DNA of 64,000 nucleotides from assembly GCA_905221605.1 (NCBI GenBank), contig CAJNDS010002147.1, positions 235,141-299,140 of the forward strand, written 5' to 3'. A model generated the notes under the pieces. That model searched no databases and was not told where the DNA came from. It worked only from the letters and a program-made list of their open reading frames with translations. Source of the DNA: Symbiodinium natans (lineage: Eukaryota > Sar > Dinophyceae > Suessiales > Symbiodiniaceae). Made by a program: the position numbers and the translations under genes. Shown here one piece after another: positions 1-9,796 of this stretch; the stretch's first letter is position 1; each line of letters starts with the position of its first letter.

Positions 1-57
1 CAGGGTAGCCATGCTGCAATAGGCTTCGGCCTTCTTCAGGGTTCTTGTTTCCTTAAT
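1..57 (+). CDS. 3' part of an exon cut by the window edge
   Basis: Frame 1 is open for all 19 codons (QGSHAAIGFGLLQGSCFLN) and stops exactly at a strong donor, AAT|GTAAGTAAGG, at position 58. No family recognised. The donor is the main evidence; the exon start lies outside the window. Confidence 0.5.
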
Positions 58-83
58 GTAAGTAAGGGTATCCTTTGCGCCCT

Positions 84-355
84 ATGCCCTAAACCCTAAG
101 CCCTAAACCCTAAGCCCTAAACCCTGAACCTTAAACCCTAAACCCTAAACCCTAAGCCTCCTCCAGAGGGACAAGCAACCCCACGTAGCCTCGATTCGGT
201 GTTGCACAGGTCGTTATCGCTAGCTCGTCTGTGACCCTAAACCCTAAACCCTAAACCCTAAACACTAAACCCTAAACCCTAAACCCTAAACCAAAAATCC
301 TAACCTCTAAACCCTAAACCCTCAACCCCCAACCCTAAACCCTAAACCCAATTTC
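84..355. repeat. CCCTAAA cluster with one 60-base island
   Basis: Telomere-like CCCTAAA heptamers with variants, interrupted at about 160-235 by ordinary sequence. That island contains two possible acceptors (CTCCAG, CACAG) but no convincing exon. Confidence 0.85.
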
Positions 356-800
356 TTTCATTTTGTAAGTTGTGAATGTGTTCAATCGATGGTCGAACAT
401 AACCATATCATCATCTTTATCCATTCTTCCTCATTCTAGAAATATTTTAGCAGCTTCAACCAAACTCTTGCGATGTTCCCTCTCTCCACTGGTTGCGAGG
501 TTGAAGGGTTTGGGGGTTGAGGGTTGCGGGTTTAGGGTTTGGAATTTAGGGTTTGTGGTTTAGTTGGGGGGGGGGGGTTGGGGTTTGTAGGCCAGAGTAC
601 CCTCTACTACTACTGTGGGTCATTCTTAGGAACCCTTAACGGGATCTTCTTTTTTGGCCTCCCAGGGTCTGGTTTTCGGGTTCAGGGTTTAGGGCTGTGG
701 TTTTGCGGTTCTGGTTTTGATGGGTGCCGTCCTTTGGGTCTCGGGTTCGGGCTCGATGCCCTGAGCCCTACTGGCCCTAAACGCCCCCGAATCCCCTACT

Positions 801-927
801 ATAGGGGTCGAAACAACTGCTGGTCGTATTCCCTTAGGGTCCCTTTATCAATGTACTACAAACCCCCCCCCCCTCCCCCAAAAAAGAAAAACAACAAAAA
901 CGCTATTCTAATTATTCAGGCCCCTAT
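801..927. mobile_element. Miniature inverted-repeat element, family 3, copy A
   Basis: Begins ATAGGGGTCG and ends GGCCCCTAT. Inside are GTATTCCCTTAGGGTCCCTT and a CCCCCAAAA..CTATTCTAATTATTCAGG block, both shared with the elements at 18,928, 24,352 and 61,676. No coding capacity. Confidence 0.65.
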
Positions 928-939
928 ATTTCCCCCTAA

Positions 940-1300
940 ACCCTGAACCCTAAACCCTAATCCCCAAACCCCAGACCCCAAACCCCAAACCCCAAACTCT
1001 AAACCCTAAACCCTAAACCCTAGAACCCAGAACCTAGAACCCTAGAACCCTAGAAAGGTAGAACCCTAGAACCCTAAACCCTAAACCCTAAACCCTAAAC
1101 CCTAGAACCTAGACCCTAGAACCCTAGAACCCTAGAACCCTAGAACCCTAGAACCCTAGAACCCTAGACCCTAAACCCTAGAACCCTAAACCCTAAACCC
1201 TAAACCCTAAACCCTAAACCCTAAACCCTAAACCCTAAACCCTAAACCCTAAACCCTAAACCCTAAACCCTAAACCCTGAACCCTGAACCCTGAACCCCT
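940..1300. repeat. CCCTAAA tract with CCCTAGAA subarray
   Basis: Long + strand C-rich telomere-like tract. Positions about 1020-1170 are dominated by a CCCTAGAA octamer variant, then canonical CCCTAAA to 1275. This shows local spread of a variant unit. Confidence 0.9.
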
Positions 1301-1321
1301 ACCCCCTAACACCGAAGCCAG

Positions 1322-1363
1322 GACACCATGCTGGAGCTGCAGAGTCGGCCGAGGCAGATTCCA
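1322..1363 (+). CDS. Exon-like island, unidentified
   Basis: Acceptor GAAGCCAG|GACACC, then 14 codons DTMLELQSRPRQIP, then CCA|GTTTAGGG. The donor GT is the first GT of a TTTAGGG tract, a pattern seen again at many islands. No family recognised. Confidence 0.5.
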
Positions 1364-1596
1364 GTTTAGGGTTTAGGGTTTAGGGCTTGGGGTTTAGGGT
1401 TTAGGGTTTAGGGCGTAGGGTTTAGGGTTGAGGGTTTAGGGCTGAAGCGTTTGAGGGCTTCGCGCTTACTTAGGGCTTAATCGCTCAGGGTTTCGGGGCT
1501 TAGCCAGTTGCAGAACCCTGCGCCCTAAACCTTGGAGATGTTGCGCTGGAGCTGCGTTCTTCTTTCTTCCTGTGCGAACTTCGGATGTAGATACAG

Positions 1597-1670
1597 GCTC
1601 ATACTCACAGCTCATATCGAGTATCTCACCAACCCCTATGTAGCACAGAAAGCTATACATAATCCTTCTT
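1597..1670 (+). CDS. Exon-like island, unidentified
   Basis: A pyrimidine-rich stretch (TTCTTTCTTCC) leads to the acceptor GATACAG|G. The frame reads LILTAHIEYLTNPYVAQ followed by KAIHNPS. A GC-type donor (T|GCAGGA) is possible at 1671; GTAGCA at 1640 is an alternative. Confidence 0.5.
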
Positions 1671-1746
1671 GCAGGAACCCCAAGTTTCGGCCTAGACCCT
1701 AGGGTTTAGGGTTTAGGGTGCACCCTGAACCCGAAACCCTAAGCAG

Positions 1747-1786
1747 AGAGATCCCGGGTGCATGGGACCCTCTCGGTGGCTGGCAG
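1747..1786 (+). CDS. Short exon with consensus donor
   Basis: The acceptor is made by a degenerate telomere unit, CCCTAAGCAG|AGAG. The 40-base exon reads RDPGCMGPSRWLA and ends CTGGCAG|GTGAGT, a near-perfect donor. No family recognised. Confidence 0.55.
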
Positions 1787-2000
1787 GTGAGTTAGCACGG
1801 CTGTTCTGATTCTGAGGTGAGGTGCAGGACTTCCCACCAGCCTCGTAGAGGGATGCTCGAGTTTAGGGGGTAAGCAGTTTAGGGAAGAGAGGCCCGCGTG
1901 ACATTGCCCTTATGCTTTCCCCTCTACTGTTGTTCGGAGGGCTTTTTCAGAGGCTTGAAGCGGCCAGCTGCTAGGAAGTGAGGAGGCTGGTGGGTTTCAG

Positions 2001-2063
2001 TGTTTGGAATGCGGAGGGACCGAACTCGGTCCCCCTGCGCCGCGCCGGGTTGGGCCGCATTTT
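2001..2063 (+). CDS. Exon-like island, unidentified
   Basis: Acceptor GGGTTTCAG|TGT. The frame reads CLECGGTELGPPAPRR then VGPHF before TAA. A second frame just downstream (2068-2130, ARRATARVRTPLTMAM) is also open, so the true frame is uncertain. Confidence 0.4.
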
Positions 2064-2321
2064 TAAAGCCCGGCGTGCCACTGCCAGGGTTCGGACACCC
2101 TTAACCATGGCGATGAGGCCTAAATAGCCTGAGCCCTCCTGCTGAAGCCCCAAGCCCCAAACCCCTAAACCCCTAAACCCCAAACCCTAAACCCTAAACC
2201 CTAAACCCTAAACCCTAAACCCTGAACCCTAAACCCTAAACCCTAAACCCTAAACCCTAATTCCTCAACCCTCAACCCTAAACCCTAAACCTAAACTCCC
2301 ACTCCCTCCTCCCTGGGCGAG

Positions 2322-2363
2322 AAAACTGCCCCGACTGTTTGGACTGTCCCTGGGCGAGCCGCG
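2322..2363 (+). CDS. Exon-like island, unidentified
   Basis: Acceptor after a CT-rich stretch (CCCTGGGCGAG), frame KLPRLFGLSLGEPR, donor CCGCG|GTTTAGG. Flanked by CCCTAAA on the left and TTTAGGG on the right. Confidence 0.42.
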
Positions 2364-2705
2364 GTTTAGGGTTTAGGGTTTAGGTTTTGGGGGTTAGGGT
2401 TCAGGGTTTAGGGTCGTGGTGCACACTCGGGTCCACTTGAAGGGTTGAGGGGGTTGAGGGGGTTTGGGGGTTTAGGGGGTTTAGGGGGTTTAGAGGTTGC
2501 AGGGTTTCGGGGTTTAGTGTTTGGGTTCAGGGGTTTAGAGGGGGTTTAGGGGGTTAGGGGTTTCGTGTTTAGGGTTCCGGGGTTTAGACCGGGTTTAGGG
2601 GTTTCGGGGTTTAGTGTTTAGGGTTCAGTGGTTTAGATTGGGTTTAGGGGTTTGGGCCTGGAGTTTAGTAGTTAAGGTTTCGGGAGAGGGTTGTGGGCTT
2701 AGGCT

Positions 2706-2817
2706 CCCTAAACCCTAAACCCTAAACCCTAAACCCTAAACCCTAAACCCTAAACCCTAAACCCTAAACCCTAAACCCTAAACCCTAAACCCTAAACCCT
2801 AAACCCTAACCCTAAAC
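2706..2817. repeat. Near-perfect CCCTAAA tract
   Basis: About sixteen consecutive CCCTAAA heptamers with one CCCTAA slip near the end. Confidence 0.95.
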
Positions 2818-2818
2818 C

Positions 2819-2886
2819 ATGCACTTGGATAACCTTAAGGCCTTAGGGCTTTTCCTGGCTGGGAGGATGTTCCACGATGGATGTTC
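2819..2886 (+). CDS. Exon-like island, possible start exon
   Basis: ATG directly after the CCCTAAA tract, frame MHLDNLKALGLFLAG then RMFHDGC, ending at TTC|GTGAGG, a good donor. No acceptor is visible before the ATG, so this could be a first exon or one starting later at CCTTAAG. Confidence 0.42.
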
Positions 2887-3064
2887 GTGAGGTTAACCCT
2901 GAACCCTAAACCCGAAACCCCGGGCTTGCCCAAACCCAGGGTTCAGGGCTTCGGGTAATAGGGTTTAGGGTTTAGGGTTTAGGGTTTAGGGTGTACGGTA
3001 AGGTTTTGAGTTTAGGGTTGAGGGATTAGACCCGACCCACGACATGCCCAGGGCCTGGAAAAAT

Positions 3065-3194
3065 ACTTGGAGGTTCATGGGTGCTTCTAAGCAGGGTCAT
3101 GCACGTAGGGCCACTCGAATTGCAGTATGTGTTTTTTTTGCCCTTTTTAAGGGCATGTGCAGTCCTACTTATAAGCATCCATGAACCCCCTAGT
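3065..3194. mobile_element. Miniature inverted-repeat element, family 1, copy A
   Basis: Left end ACTTGGAGGTTCATGGGTGC, right end the imperfect inverse GCATCCATGAACCCCCTAGT. The subterminal motif TAAGCAGGG/CCTACTTATAAG is also inverted. 130 bp and non-coding; the same ends recur at 21,432 and 22,109 and as solo ends elsewhere. Confidence 0.8.
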
Positions 3195-3209
3195 GCAACA
3201 CTCTGCCAG

Positions 3210-3236
3210 TTGTTGCTTGGGACGCGGGCGCGAGAG
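3210..3236 (+). CDS. Micro-exon candidate
   Basis: ACTCTGCCAG|TTGTTGC to GAGAG|GTGTCG, 27 bases, LLLGTRARE. It lies just right of the family 1 element. Length and splice motifs are compatible with an exon, but the coding signal is minimal. Confidence 0.3.
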
Positions 3237-3314
3237 GTGTCGAGTTAGTTCCCTGAGCCACTGACTTACCGTAGGGCCACAAACGCCAAGCCTTAAACCC
3301 AAATCCCCAAAACT

Positions 3315-3460
3315 TAAGCCCTGAACCCTGAACCCTGAACCCTGAACCCTGAACCCTGAACCCTGAACCCTGAACCCTGAACCCTGAACCCTGAACCCTG
3401 AACCCTGAACCCTAAACCCTAAACCCTAAACCCTAAACCCTAAACCCTGAACCCTAGACT
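3315..3460. repeat. CCCTGAA variant array
   Basis: About thirteen tandem CCCTGAA units followed by CCCTAAA units. A single-base variant of the telomere heptamer has been amplified as a block. Confidence 0.93.
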
Positions 3461-3714
3461 CCAAACCCCAGGCTCTATAAGCCCGATACCCCATGCTGTA
3501 TGCCATGAGCCCCCCAAACCCAAGATCGCGAGCCCACGAGCCCTAAACCACCCACAGCCCTAAACCCTGAACTCTCTAAACCCCAAACCCCAAACCCCAA
3601 ACCCCAAACCCTAAACCCTAAACCCCAAACCCTAAACCCTAAACCCCAAACCCTAAACCCCAAATCGTTTGACACCCCAAGCTTTGCACCCAAACATACC
3701 CTTTAATCCCTCAG

Positions 3715-3748
3715 GCCGCAAAGCTTCCAAGCAACGATCAGGGCGACG
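3715..3748 (+). CDS. Exon 1 of a two-exon pair
   Basis: Acceptor AATCCCTCAG|GCC, frame AAKLPSNDQGD plus one base, donor GACG|GTGAGC. Phase 1 matches the next island at 3877, giving GDGYTIIGLVEAP across the join. The 128-base intron has no telomere repeats. No family recognised. Confidence 0.55.
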
Positions 3749-3876
3749 GTGAGCAGTTCTCGAAACGATGGTCCCCTTTTCTTGGGCACCCCGAACGAAA
3801 AAGGCTCTTTCTACTTTGGAGTATCATGGGTACCCGTGGGCAAGGTCACATGTAAGGTCACTTCTGATTGTAGCAG

Positions 3877-4000
3877 GTTACACGATTATCGGCCTTGTTG
3901 AGGCACCCATATCCCGGCATATCGGTGCGAACCTTCAGTCGGTTCCACCGAAGGGCCCGGAGGGACCACAATTTTGGGGAGCCTGCCACTGGCTGTGCCA
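3877..4000 (+). CDS. Exon 2 of a two-exon pair
   Basis: Acceptor GATTGTAGCAG|GT. In phase with 3715-3748 it reads YTIIGLVEAPISRHIGANLQ, then SVPPKGPEGPQFWGACHWLC. The 3' end is uncertain: the frame stays open to 4085, but the sequence becomes element-like near 4040. Confidence 0.55.
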
Positions 4001-4278
4001 GTTTTCAAGCCTTGCAACTTCCGCACCTAGGAGCCAAGATGGGATTTCCGAAAAAAGGGTACCCACTTTGGGGGGGTCCCTTTAAGGGGATTCTCTTCAA
4101 TTTTGCGGCGTAAAAGGGGTGCCCCCTATTTTGGGAAATACCAAAAAATATCGCCCTCCTGTGCTCGGGGGTGGTTTCACATTGTGCGAGATGCGCTCTG
4201 CTCTCACTTTTCTGCAAAAGGAGGCCTTCTTGCCTAAGCCCTAAACCCTGCTTACAACGTGAACCTTCAAGTCACCCT

Positions 4279-4295
4279 GCCGTAGCCATTTTGGC
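4279..4295 (+). other. Dinoflagellate spliced-leader-like sequence (truncated relic)
   Basis: CCGTAGCCATTTTGGC at 4280-4295 matches the first 16 defined bases of the dinoflagellate spliced leader, with an allowed G before it. The last five leader bases (TCAAG) are replaced. No SL RNA gene features follow. In dinoflagellates such relics mark retroposed trans-spliced mRNAs; here only the leader is recognisable. Confidence 0.6.
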
Positions 4296-4441
4296 CCCGA
4301 CCCCCAACAGCCCCGTCCCGAAAGCCCCTCAACCCAAAGCTTCAAAAAGACATCCCCCAAACCCTACACCCCAAACCCCAAACCCTACACCCTTAACCCC
4401 TAAACCCGAATCCCAGAACCCAAGGCCAAAATCCCCCCTAG

Positions 4442-4531
4442 GTGGTGACCTACATGTCCTCCAAGCATTGGGGCAACCCCGGCAGCAACTCGGCCTTTAG
4501 TTGTGGGTTCCTGTGCCATCCCAACGCTGGG
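4442..4531 (+). CDS. Exon-like island, unidentified
   Basis: Acceptor CCCCCCTAG|GTG, frame VVTYMSSKHWGNPGSNSAFS then CGFLCHPNAG. The right flank is TTTAGGG repeat. The composition looks like ordinary protein, but no family is recognised. Confidence 0.5.
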
Positions 4532-4556
4532 CTTGGGGTTAGGAACTTTAAGGTTC

Positions 4557-4645
4557 GGGTTTAGGGTTTAGGGTTTAGGGTTTAGGGTTTAGGGTTTAGG
4601 GTTTAGGGTTTAGGGTTTAGGGTTTAGGGTTTAGGGTTTAGGGCA
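4557..4645. repeat. Perfect TTTAGGG tract
   Basis: About twelve uninterrupted TTTAGGG units. Confidence 0.95.
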
Positions 4646-4713
4646 ACCCCCAAAGGGTTGCCCTAGGCCCAGATTCCTGGTGTAGGTTGAGGCGGGGCGG
4701 GGGCGGGGAGCAG

Positions 4714-4754
4714 AGGAACAGTCCGTGGCTACCATCATCCAAAAGCGGTCAAAC
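4714..4754 (+). CDS. Exon-like island, unidentified
   Basis: GGGGAGCAG|AG then EQSVATIIQKRSN, running into a CCCTAAA tract on the right. Together with 4832-4906 it may belong to one gene; the phase was not resolved. Confidence 0.45.
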
Positions 4755-4831
4755 CCCAAAACCCTAAACCCTAAACCCTAAACCCTAAACCCCAAAACCC
4801 TAAACCCTAAACCCTAAATCCAAAGCCCTAG

Positions 4832-4906
4832 ATAAACCTGCTCGCCCGAGGCATCGAGTATCTGGTTCCCATCGGCCTCTTCCTCAAGGCGCGCTTGGAG
4901 CCGCAA
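4832..4906 (+). CDS. Exon-like island, unidentified
   Basis: AGCCCTAG|ATA, frame INLLARGIEYLVPIGLFLKA then RLEPQ, with a hydrophobic centre. CCCTAAA repeats flank both sides. Confidence 0.5.
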
Positions 4907-5357
4907 AACCCTCAACCCTACACCCTAAACCCTAAACCCTAAACCCTAAACCCTAAACCCTAAACCCTAAACCCTAAACCCTAAACCCTAAACCCTAAAA
5001 TGTTATGGGATTCTTTGGGCGGGTGGGTATGTTGCTCTCGCTTGAAAAGCTGCTTGACTAGTGAAAGCTCGAACATGAGATGCTGAACCCTAAGCCCTGA
5101 ACCCTAAACCCTAAACCCTGAACCCTAAAGCCCCGAAGCCCAGCAACCTAAAAACCCTGACTAGGCCTCTAAGCTAGTTCCCGTCTTAAACCGAAACCCA
5201 AACCTCCAAAACCCAAAACCCAAAACCCAAAACCCAAAACCCAAAATCCAAGACCCAAAACCCAAACCCAAAACCCCAAACCCTAAACCCGAAACCCCAA
5301 AACCCTAAACCCTAAACCCTAAACCCCAAACCCTAAACCCTAAACCCTCAAACCCAG

Positions 5358-5449
5358 ACCTGGCCCAGGGCTGCTGGTTCCTCTACTACCTCCACGTGTT
5401 CCACTGCAAGGAGCACCAGACGGGGGCGGCGCGGAGCTCAGTGCTTCCA
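5358..5449 (+). CDS. Exon-like island, unidentified
   Basis: Acceptor AAACCCAG|AC, frame LAQGCWFLYYLHVFHCKEHQ then TGAARSSVLP, donor CCA|GTTGCC. CCCTAAA lies to the left and TTTAGGG to the right. The aromatic and Cys/His content is protein-like. Confidence 0.55.
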
Positions 5450-5793
5450 GTTGCCGCGTGAAAAGAGGAGTTGGGGTTTAGGGTTTAGGGTTAGGGTTTA
5501 GGGTTTAGGGTTGAGGGTTTGGGGTTTGGGGTTTAGGGTTTAGGGTTGAGGGTTTAGGGTTGAGGGTTTAGGGTTTAAGGATTTAGATTGCTGTGGGGGT
5601 TTACAGGTTTTTGTTCGGGTTCATACGGGGTTTCTGGGGTTTATACAGGGCTTTCTCAAGGGTTTCGAAGCCCTGTACGGTGTTTTTTTGGTAGGGTTTT
5701 CTAGGACATACAGGGTTTACAGGGCTTACAAGGTTTTGCCGGGTTTATCGGGTTTGGAGGGTGTATAGGGTTTACTTTATAAGGGCTGCTCAG

Positions 5794-5862
5794 AAAACAT
5801 TTGTTCGTAGTGCGTACGTGGAGTTTTCGGCAGCCCCAAGCTTCGAGAGCGGATGTGACGGC
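5794..5862 (+). CDS. Exon-like island, unidentified
   Basis: Acceptor GGGCTGCTCAG|AAA, frame KTFVRSAYVEFSAAPSFESG then CDG. A GC-type donor G|GCTTAGGG would make the following 87 bases, almost pure TTTAGGG/TTTGGGG, a complete intron up to 5949. Confidence 0.5.
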
Positions 5863-5949
5863 TTAGGGTTTGGGGTTTGGGGTTTGGGGTTTGGGGTTTG
5901 GGGTTTGGGGTTTAGGGTTTAGGGTTTAGGGTTTAGGGTTTAGGGCTAG

Positions 5950-6040
5950 TGCCGAGGTCCTCCCGCGCTCCTTCCGGGCCGTGCTCTACGTCGATCCCTA
6001 CGGCTGGGCGATGCACACGAGCCTCCTGCTGGCAAGGGCT
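5950..6040 (+). CDS. Exon-like island, unidentified
   Basis: Acceptor at the end of a TTTAGGG tract (TTTAGGGCTAG|T). Frame AEVLPRSFRAVLYVDPYGWA then MHTSLLLARA before TAG. CCCTAAA repeats follow. Confidence 0.52.
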
Positions 6041-6249
6041 TAGGGGGTTCCAGACCCTAAGCCCTAAACCCAAAAACCCTAAACCCAAAAACCGAAAACC
6101 CTAAACCCTAAACCCTAAACCCTAAACCCTAAACCCTAAACCCTAAACCCTAAACCCTAAACCCTAAACCCTAAACCCTAAACCCTGAGCCCCAAACCCG
6201 AAACCCTAAACCCGAAACTCCCAATCAGGGTCCCCGAGCATTTTCCCAG

Positions 6250-6299
6250 GCCACTGGTGGGATCGAGCCCGGGGCCCTGGTCGTGGGGCAGTTGTTCCA
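6250..6299 (+). CDS. Exon-like island, unidentified
   Basis: Acceptor GCATTTTCCCAG|GCC, frame ATGGIEPGALVVGQLF, possible donor TTCCA|GTTTTT. A 12-base G run and TTTAGGG follow. Confidence 0.48.
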
Positions 6300-6391
6300 G
6301 TTTTTGTGTTTTTTCCTGTCGGGGGGGGGGGGGTTTAGGGTTTAGGGTTCAGGGTTTAGGGTTTAGGGGTTGAGGGGCTTAAGGGTTTAGG

Positions 6392-6492
6392 CTTACTGAC
6401 TCAAAACCCAACTTTTCAACTTTTGGGCTTCTTATAAGGTAGTTTATTCTGAAAGTTTCAACTTTCACTTCCTTTGGTTTTGGGCCAGTAAG
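6392..6492. mobile_element. 101-bp inverted-repeat element
   Basis: Left end CTTACTGACTCAAAACCC, right end the imperfect inverse GGTTTTGGGCCAGTAAG. The interior is AT-richer than its surroundings. Not one of the other numbered families. Confidence 0.6.
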
Positions 6493-6933
6493 TAGGGGCT
6501 TTAGGGGTTTGGGGGCTTTTAGGGTTTTCAGGGTGGAGGGGTTTGGGGTTTGGGTGTGCAGTTTTAGGGGGGGGAGCTTTGGGGGGACTTCTGGAGGCGG
6601 CAGGGTTTTCGGGTTTAGGGTTTTCAGGGCTTACTCCCCCCAGAGCGCGTGCTCAAGTTAAGAGTTCAGCCTCCTCCGTTGCCTCATGTCTTCCTGTAGC
6701 ACCTTCAGCCCTAAGCCCTAAGCCCCAAACCCTAAGCCCTAAACCCTAAACCCTAAACCCTAAACCCCAAACCCCAAACCCTAAACCCTAAACCCCAAAC
6801 CCCACACCCTAAACCCTAAACCCCGAAACCCTAAACAGCCTTGAGTTTAAGACGTTGGGGGGGCCTGGGACCGGGATGGGGCTTCGACCCCAAAGGCTTT
6901 TTTCGCTTTTGGCCCCTTTGCGGCTGTCCCCAG

Positions 6934-6965
6934 GCTGCGGTGACGATATGGGGGCCCTTGTGAAG
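6934..6965 (+). CDS. Short exon-like island
   Basis: Acceptor GGCTGTCCCCAG|GC, frame CGDDMGALVK, donor AAG|GTTTGG formed by a TTTGGGG repeat. Confidence 0.42.
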
Positions 6966-7076
6966 GTTTGGGGTTTGGGGTTTAGGGTTTAGGGTTTAGG
7001 GTTTGGGGTTTATAGGGTTTAGGGTTTGAGGAGCTTCTCTGCCTCGCCCCTCCCTGCGTTCTTTGTGTGATCCCAG

Positions 7077-7123
7077 GTGCGCGGCCGGTCCAATCCGCGC
7101 AACGCGCAGTCCTCAGTGATTCC
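7077..7123 (+). CDS. Exon-like island with good splice sites
   Basis: A pyrimidine tract and acceptor (GTTCTTTGTGTGATCCCAG|GTG), frame VRGRSNPRNAQSSVI plus two bases, donor ATTCC|GTAAAC. Confidence 0.52.
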
Positions 7124-7161
7124 GTAAACCCTCAAAACCTGAAGCCTCGGAACCCGCAACC

Positions 7162-7193
<32 letters not shown>

Positions 7194-7313
7194 ACCCTAA
7201 ACCCTAAACCCGAAACCCGAAACCCTAAACCCGAAACCCTAAACCCCAAACCCCAAACCCCAAACCCCAAACCCTGAAGCCCAAACCCTGAAGCCCCGGG
7301 ACCTTGATTTCAG

Positions 7314-7372
7314 GTGGGTGGCGCAGCTGCCGCTCATCCAGGCGACAGCAAGCACAAGCCGTGGCCGCAGCG
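7314..7372 (+). CDS. Exon-like island, frame ambiguous
   Basis: Acceptor CTTGATTTCAG|G, donor CAGCG|GTTTGG. Two frames are open (WVAQLPLIQATASTSRGRS or VGGAAAAHPGDSKHKPWPQ), so the protein cannot be chosen here. Confidence 0.42.
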
Positions 7373-7971
7373 GTTTGGTGGGGTTTAGGGGTTTTAGGGG
7401 TTTTAGGGGGTTTAGGGTTTAGGGTTTTAGGGTTTTAGGGGGTTTAGGGTGTTAGGGTTTTATGGTTTCAGGGTTTTAGGGTTTTAGGGTTTTAGGGTTT
7501 TTAGGGTTTTAGGGTTTTGGATGGTTTTGGCGCGTGGGGTTTGGGGCCACGGGTTCAGGATTCAGGGGGTTAGGTTGAGAGGAAGGCCGGTTTAGGGTTT
7601 CGGGGTCTAAGGTCTAGGGTTTAGGAGTTTGAGAGTGTGGGGGTTTCGGGGTTTGGGGATTGTACCGGTTTGGGTGGTGGTTTAGGGGTTCAGGGGGTTA
7701 GGCGTTAGGGCCCAAGTGCTTAGGCGTTTTGGGGGATTCGAGTTTGGGAGGTTGGGAGTTCAGAGGTCTCATCGCTTGACCCCCGAAGCCCTTAACTCTG
7801 AAGCCCCAAGCCCTGAAGTCCTCAACCCATAAGCCCGAGACCCTTCGCGCTAAATCAAAGATAATCAATGCCCCTAAAAATCTTCTACAATCCCCCGTTC
7901 TTCGTAGGGAATGAGGGAACTAGGTACCATATAAACCCCTAAACCCTAAACCCGAAACCGTCCTCCTCAAG

Positions 7972-8018
7972 GTTGCCTGCAACAGCCTTGGCAAGCGCCG
8001 CCCTCAGCCCTGTTTTGG
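7972..8018 (+). CDS. Exon-like island, unidentified
   Basis: CTCCTCAAG|GTT, frame VACNSLGKRRPQPCF, donor TTGG|GTTCAGG at the start of a TTTAGGG tract. Confidence 0.42.
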
Positions 8019-8218
8019 GTTCAGGGTTTAGGGTTTAGGGTTTGGGGTTTGGGGTTTAGGGTTAGGATTTAGGTAGTTTACTTGGTGCTTTGAACCAATT
8101 TTGGCTCTAATGTAGAGGCCCCACAAGGGGGTTGCAGCCCTCAACCCTAAACCCTAAGCCCTAAATGCAAAACCCTGAACCCTAAACCCTAAACCCCAGA
8201 CCTAGACCCTAAGTACAG

Positions 8219-8280
8219 GTGCGGTACCGATTGTGCCCATGAACTTGGTCACCCCCTGGGCTGGGACGTCCGGCTGGGGC
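8219..8280 (+). CDS. Exon-like island, unidentified
   Basis: Acceptor AAGTACAG|GT, frame AVPIVPMNLVTPWAGTSGWG. The 3' end is not clear; element-like sequence follows at 8284-8450. Confidence 0.48.
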
Positions 8281-8545
8281 TTTAAGGCTTATTTCCTTTT
8301 CTTAGGGTTGGGGGTTCCCTTATAATCCCATTAAATCCAAAAGGGTACCCTTCTTATTCCTAGGTTGCTCCCGGGTCTAATGTAAGGCCTTTTGGGTTTA
8401 AGGGCTTTCAAGGGCTGTAAAGGGCCTTAAAGGGCGCCCCCAAACCCCAACACCTAAAGTGCCGAATACCGGACCCCAGACCTTGGCTATAGGCCCTCAA
8501 ACAGGCTCCTAAACCTTACCCCCCCACCCTAAGACCTAAACCCAG

Positions 8546-8610
8546 TTCGCCCGGCAACGGCCCATCCGGCTCGAATCTAGAGCCCAAATATCCAAATTCC
8601 ACGGCTTCGG
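8546..8610 (+). CDS. Exon-like island, unidentified
   Basis: Acceptor AAACCCAG|TTC, frame FARQRPIRLESRAQISKFHG then F, donor TTCGG|GTTTTAGG. Both splice sites fit directly against repeat. Confidence 0.5.
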
Positions 8611-8838
8611 GTTTTAGGGGTTTAAGGTTACTTAGGGTTTAGGGTTTAGGGTTTAGGGTTTAGGGTTTATTTCAGGTTGGCTTTAGGGCTTGGGGGGTTT
8701 CGGGGCTCGGTGCTGGGCCTCTTCGACTCTAAAGCCGAAAGCTGAAACCCTAAACTCCCGAATCCTAAGCCCTAAGCCCTGAACCCTAAACTCTAAACCC
8801 TAAACCCTGAACCCTAAACCCTAAACCCTAAACCCCAG

Positions 8839-8877
8839 ACCCTGAGCTTCTTCCGCATCCTCGGGCTCAAGAATCCC
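8839..8877 (+). CDS. Short exon-like island
   Basis: AACCCCAG|ACC, frame TLSFFRILGLKNP to TAA. CCCTAAA lies on both sides. Short, so chance is not excluded. Confidence 0.38.
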
Positions 8878-9736
8878 TAAAACTTCAACAGCCTGCCTGA
8901 GGGGCGTAAATCCTAAAACCCTAAAGCCCCAGACCCCTAAACCCTAAAGCCCCAGACCCCTAAACCCCAAACCCTAAACCCCAAACCCTGAACCCCAAAC
9001 CCTAAACCCCAAACCCTAAACCCTAAATCCTGAAAACCCTAACCCCTAAACCCTAAAGCCATCCATCCCCAAGCCGCGACTCTTGAGCCATCACCCTGCG
9101 ACACGCAGCAAAAGATGCCGCAGGCGCCCGGTTCAGGGTTTAGGGTCTATAGGGTTTAGGGTTCAGGGTTTAGGGTTTAGGGTTAGGGTTGCAGGGTTGC
9201 AGGGTTTAGGGTTGCAGGGTTGCAGGGTTTAGGGTTTAGAGTTTAGGGTTTAGGGTTGCAGGGTTGCAGGGTTTAGGGTTTGGGGTTTAGGGTTTAGGGT
9301 TTGGGGTTTAGGGCTTAGTGAATAGAGGGAGGGTTTCGGGTTTCACCAAAGTCCTGGGGCCCCAAGGCAGCGAACTCCTTCGAAGCTTCCCCCCCTCCCC
9401 CCCCATGAGGCCTGAAAGTCTCAGCTCTCGACGATACTCTTTAGGGTTTAGGGTTTAGGTTTTAGGGTTTGGGGATTAGGGAATGAAAGCCTTATCCGTT
9501 AATCCCAAGCCCCTAGTGCCCCTCCGCCCCAAACCCTGATCCCTCAACGTTAATCCTAAACCCTGCCCGAAAGCACCAAAAGCCCAAAAATCTTAAAACC
9601 CCAAAATGAGAAACCCTAAGCCCCAGGCCAAAAACTGCACCATCAGCCCTAAAGTCCTAACCTACACCCTAAACCCTAAACCCTAAACCCTAAACCCTAA
9701 ACCCCAAACCCTAAACCCTAAAAACCCTCTTGCCAG

Positions 9737-9796
9737 GTTAAAAGCGCTGCCGAGGCGCTGCTGAATGTGCTGACCAGCCGCCTGGACTCACTTACT
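9737..9796 (+). CDS. Exon abutting an inverted-repeat element
   Basis: Acceptor CTCTTGCCAG|GTT, frame VKSAAEALLNVLTSRLDSLT. The possible donor ACT|GTTGGT lies one base inside the left inverted repeat of the element at 9795-9998. Confidence 0.52.
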
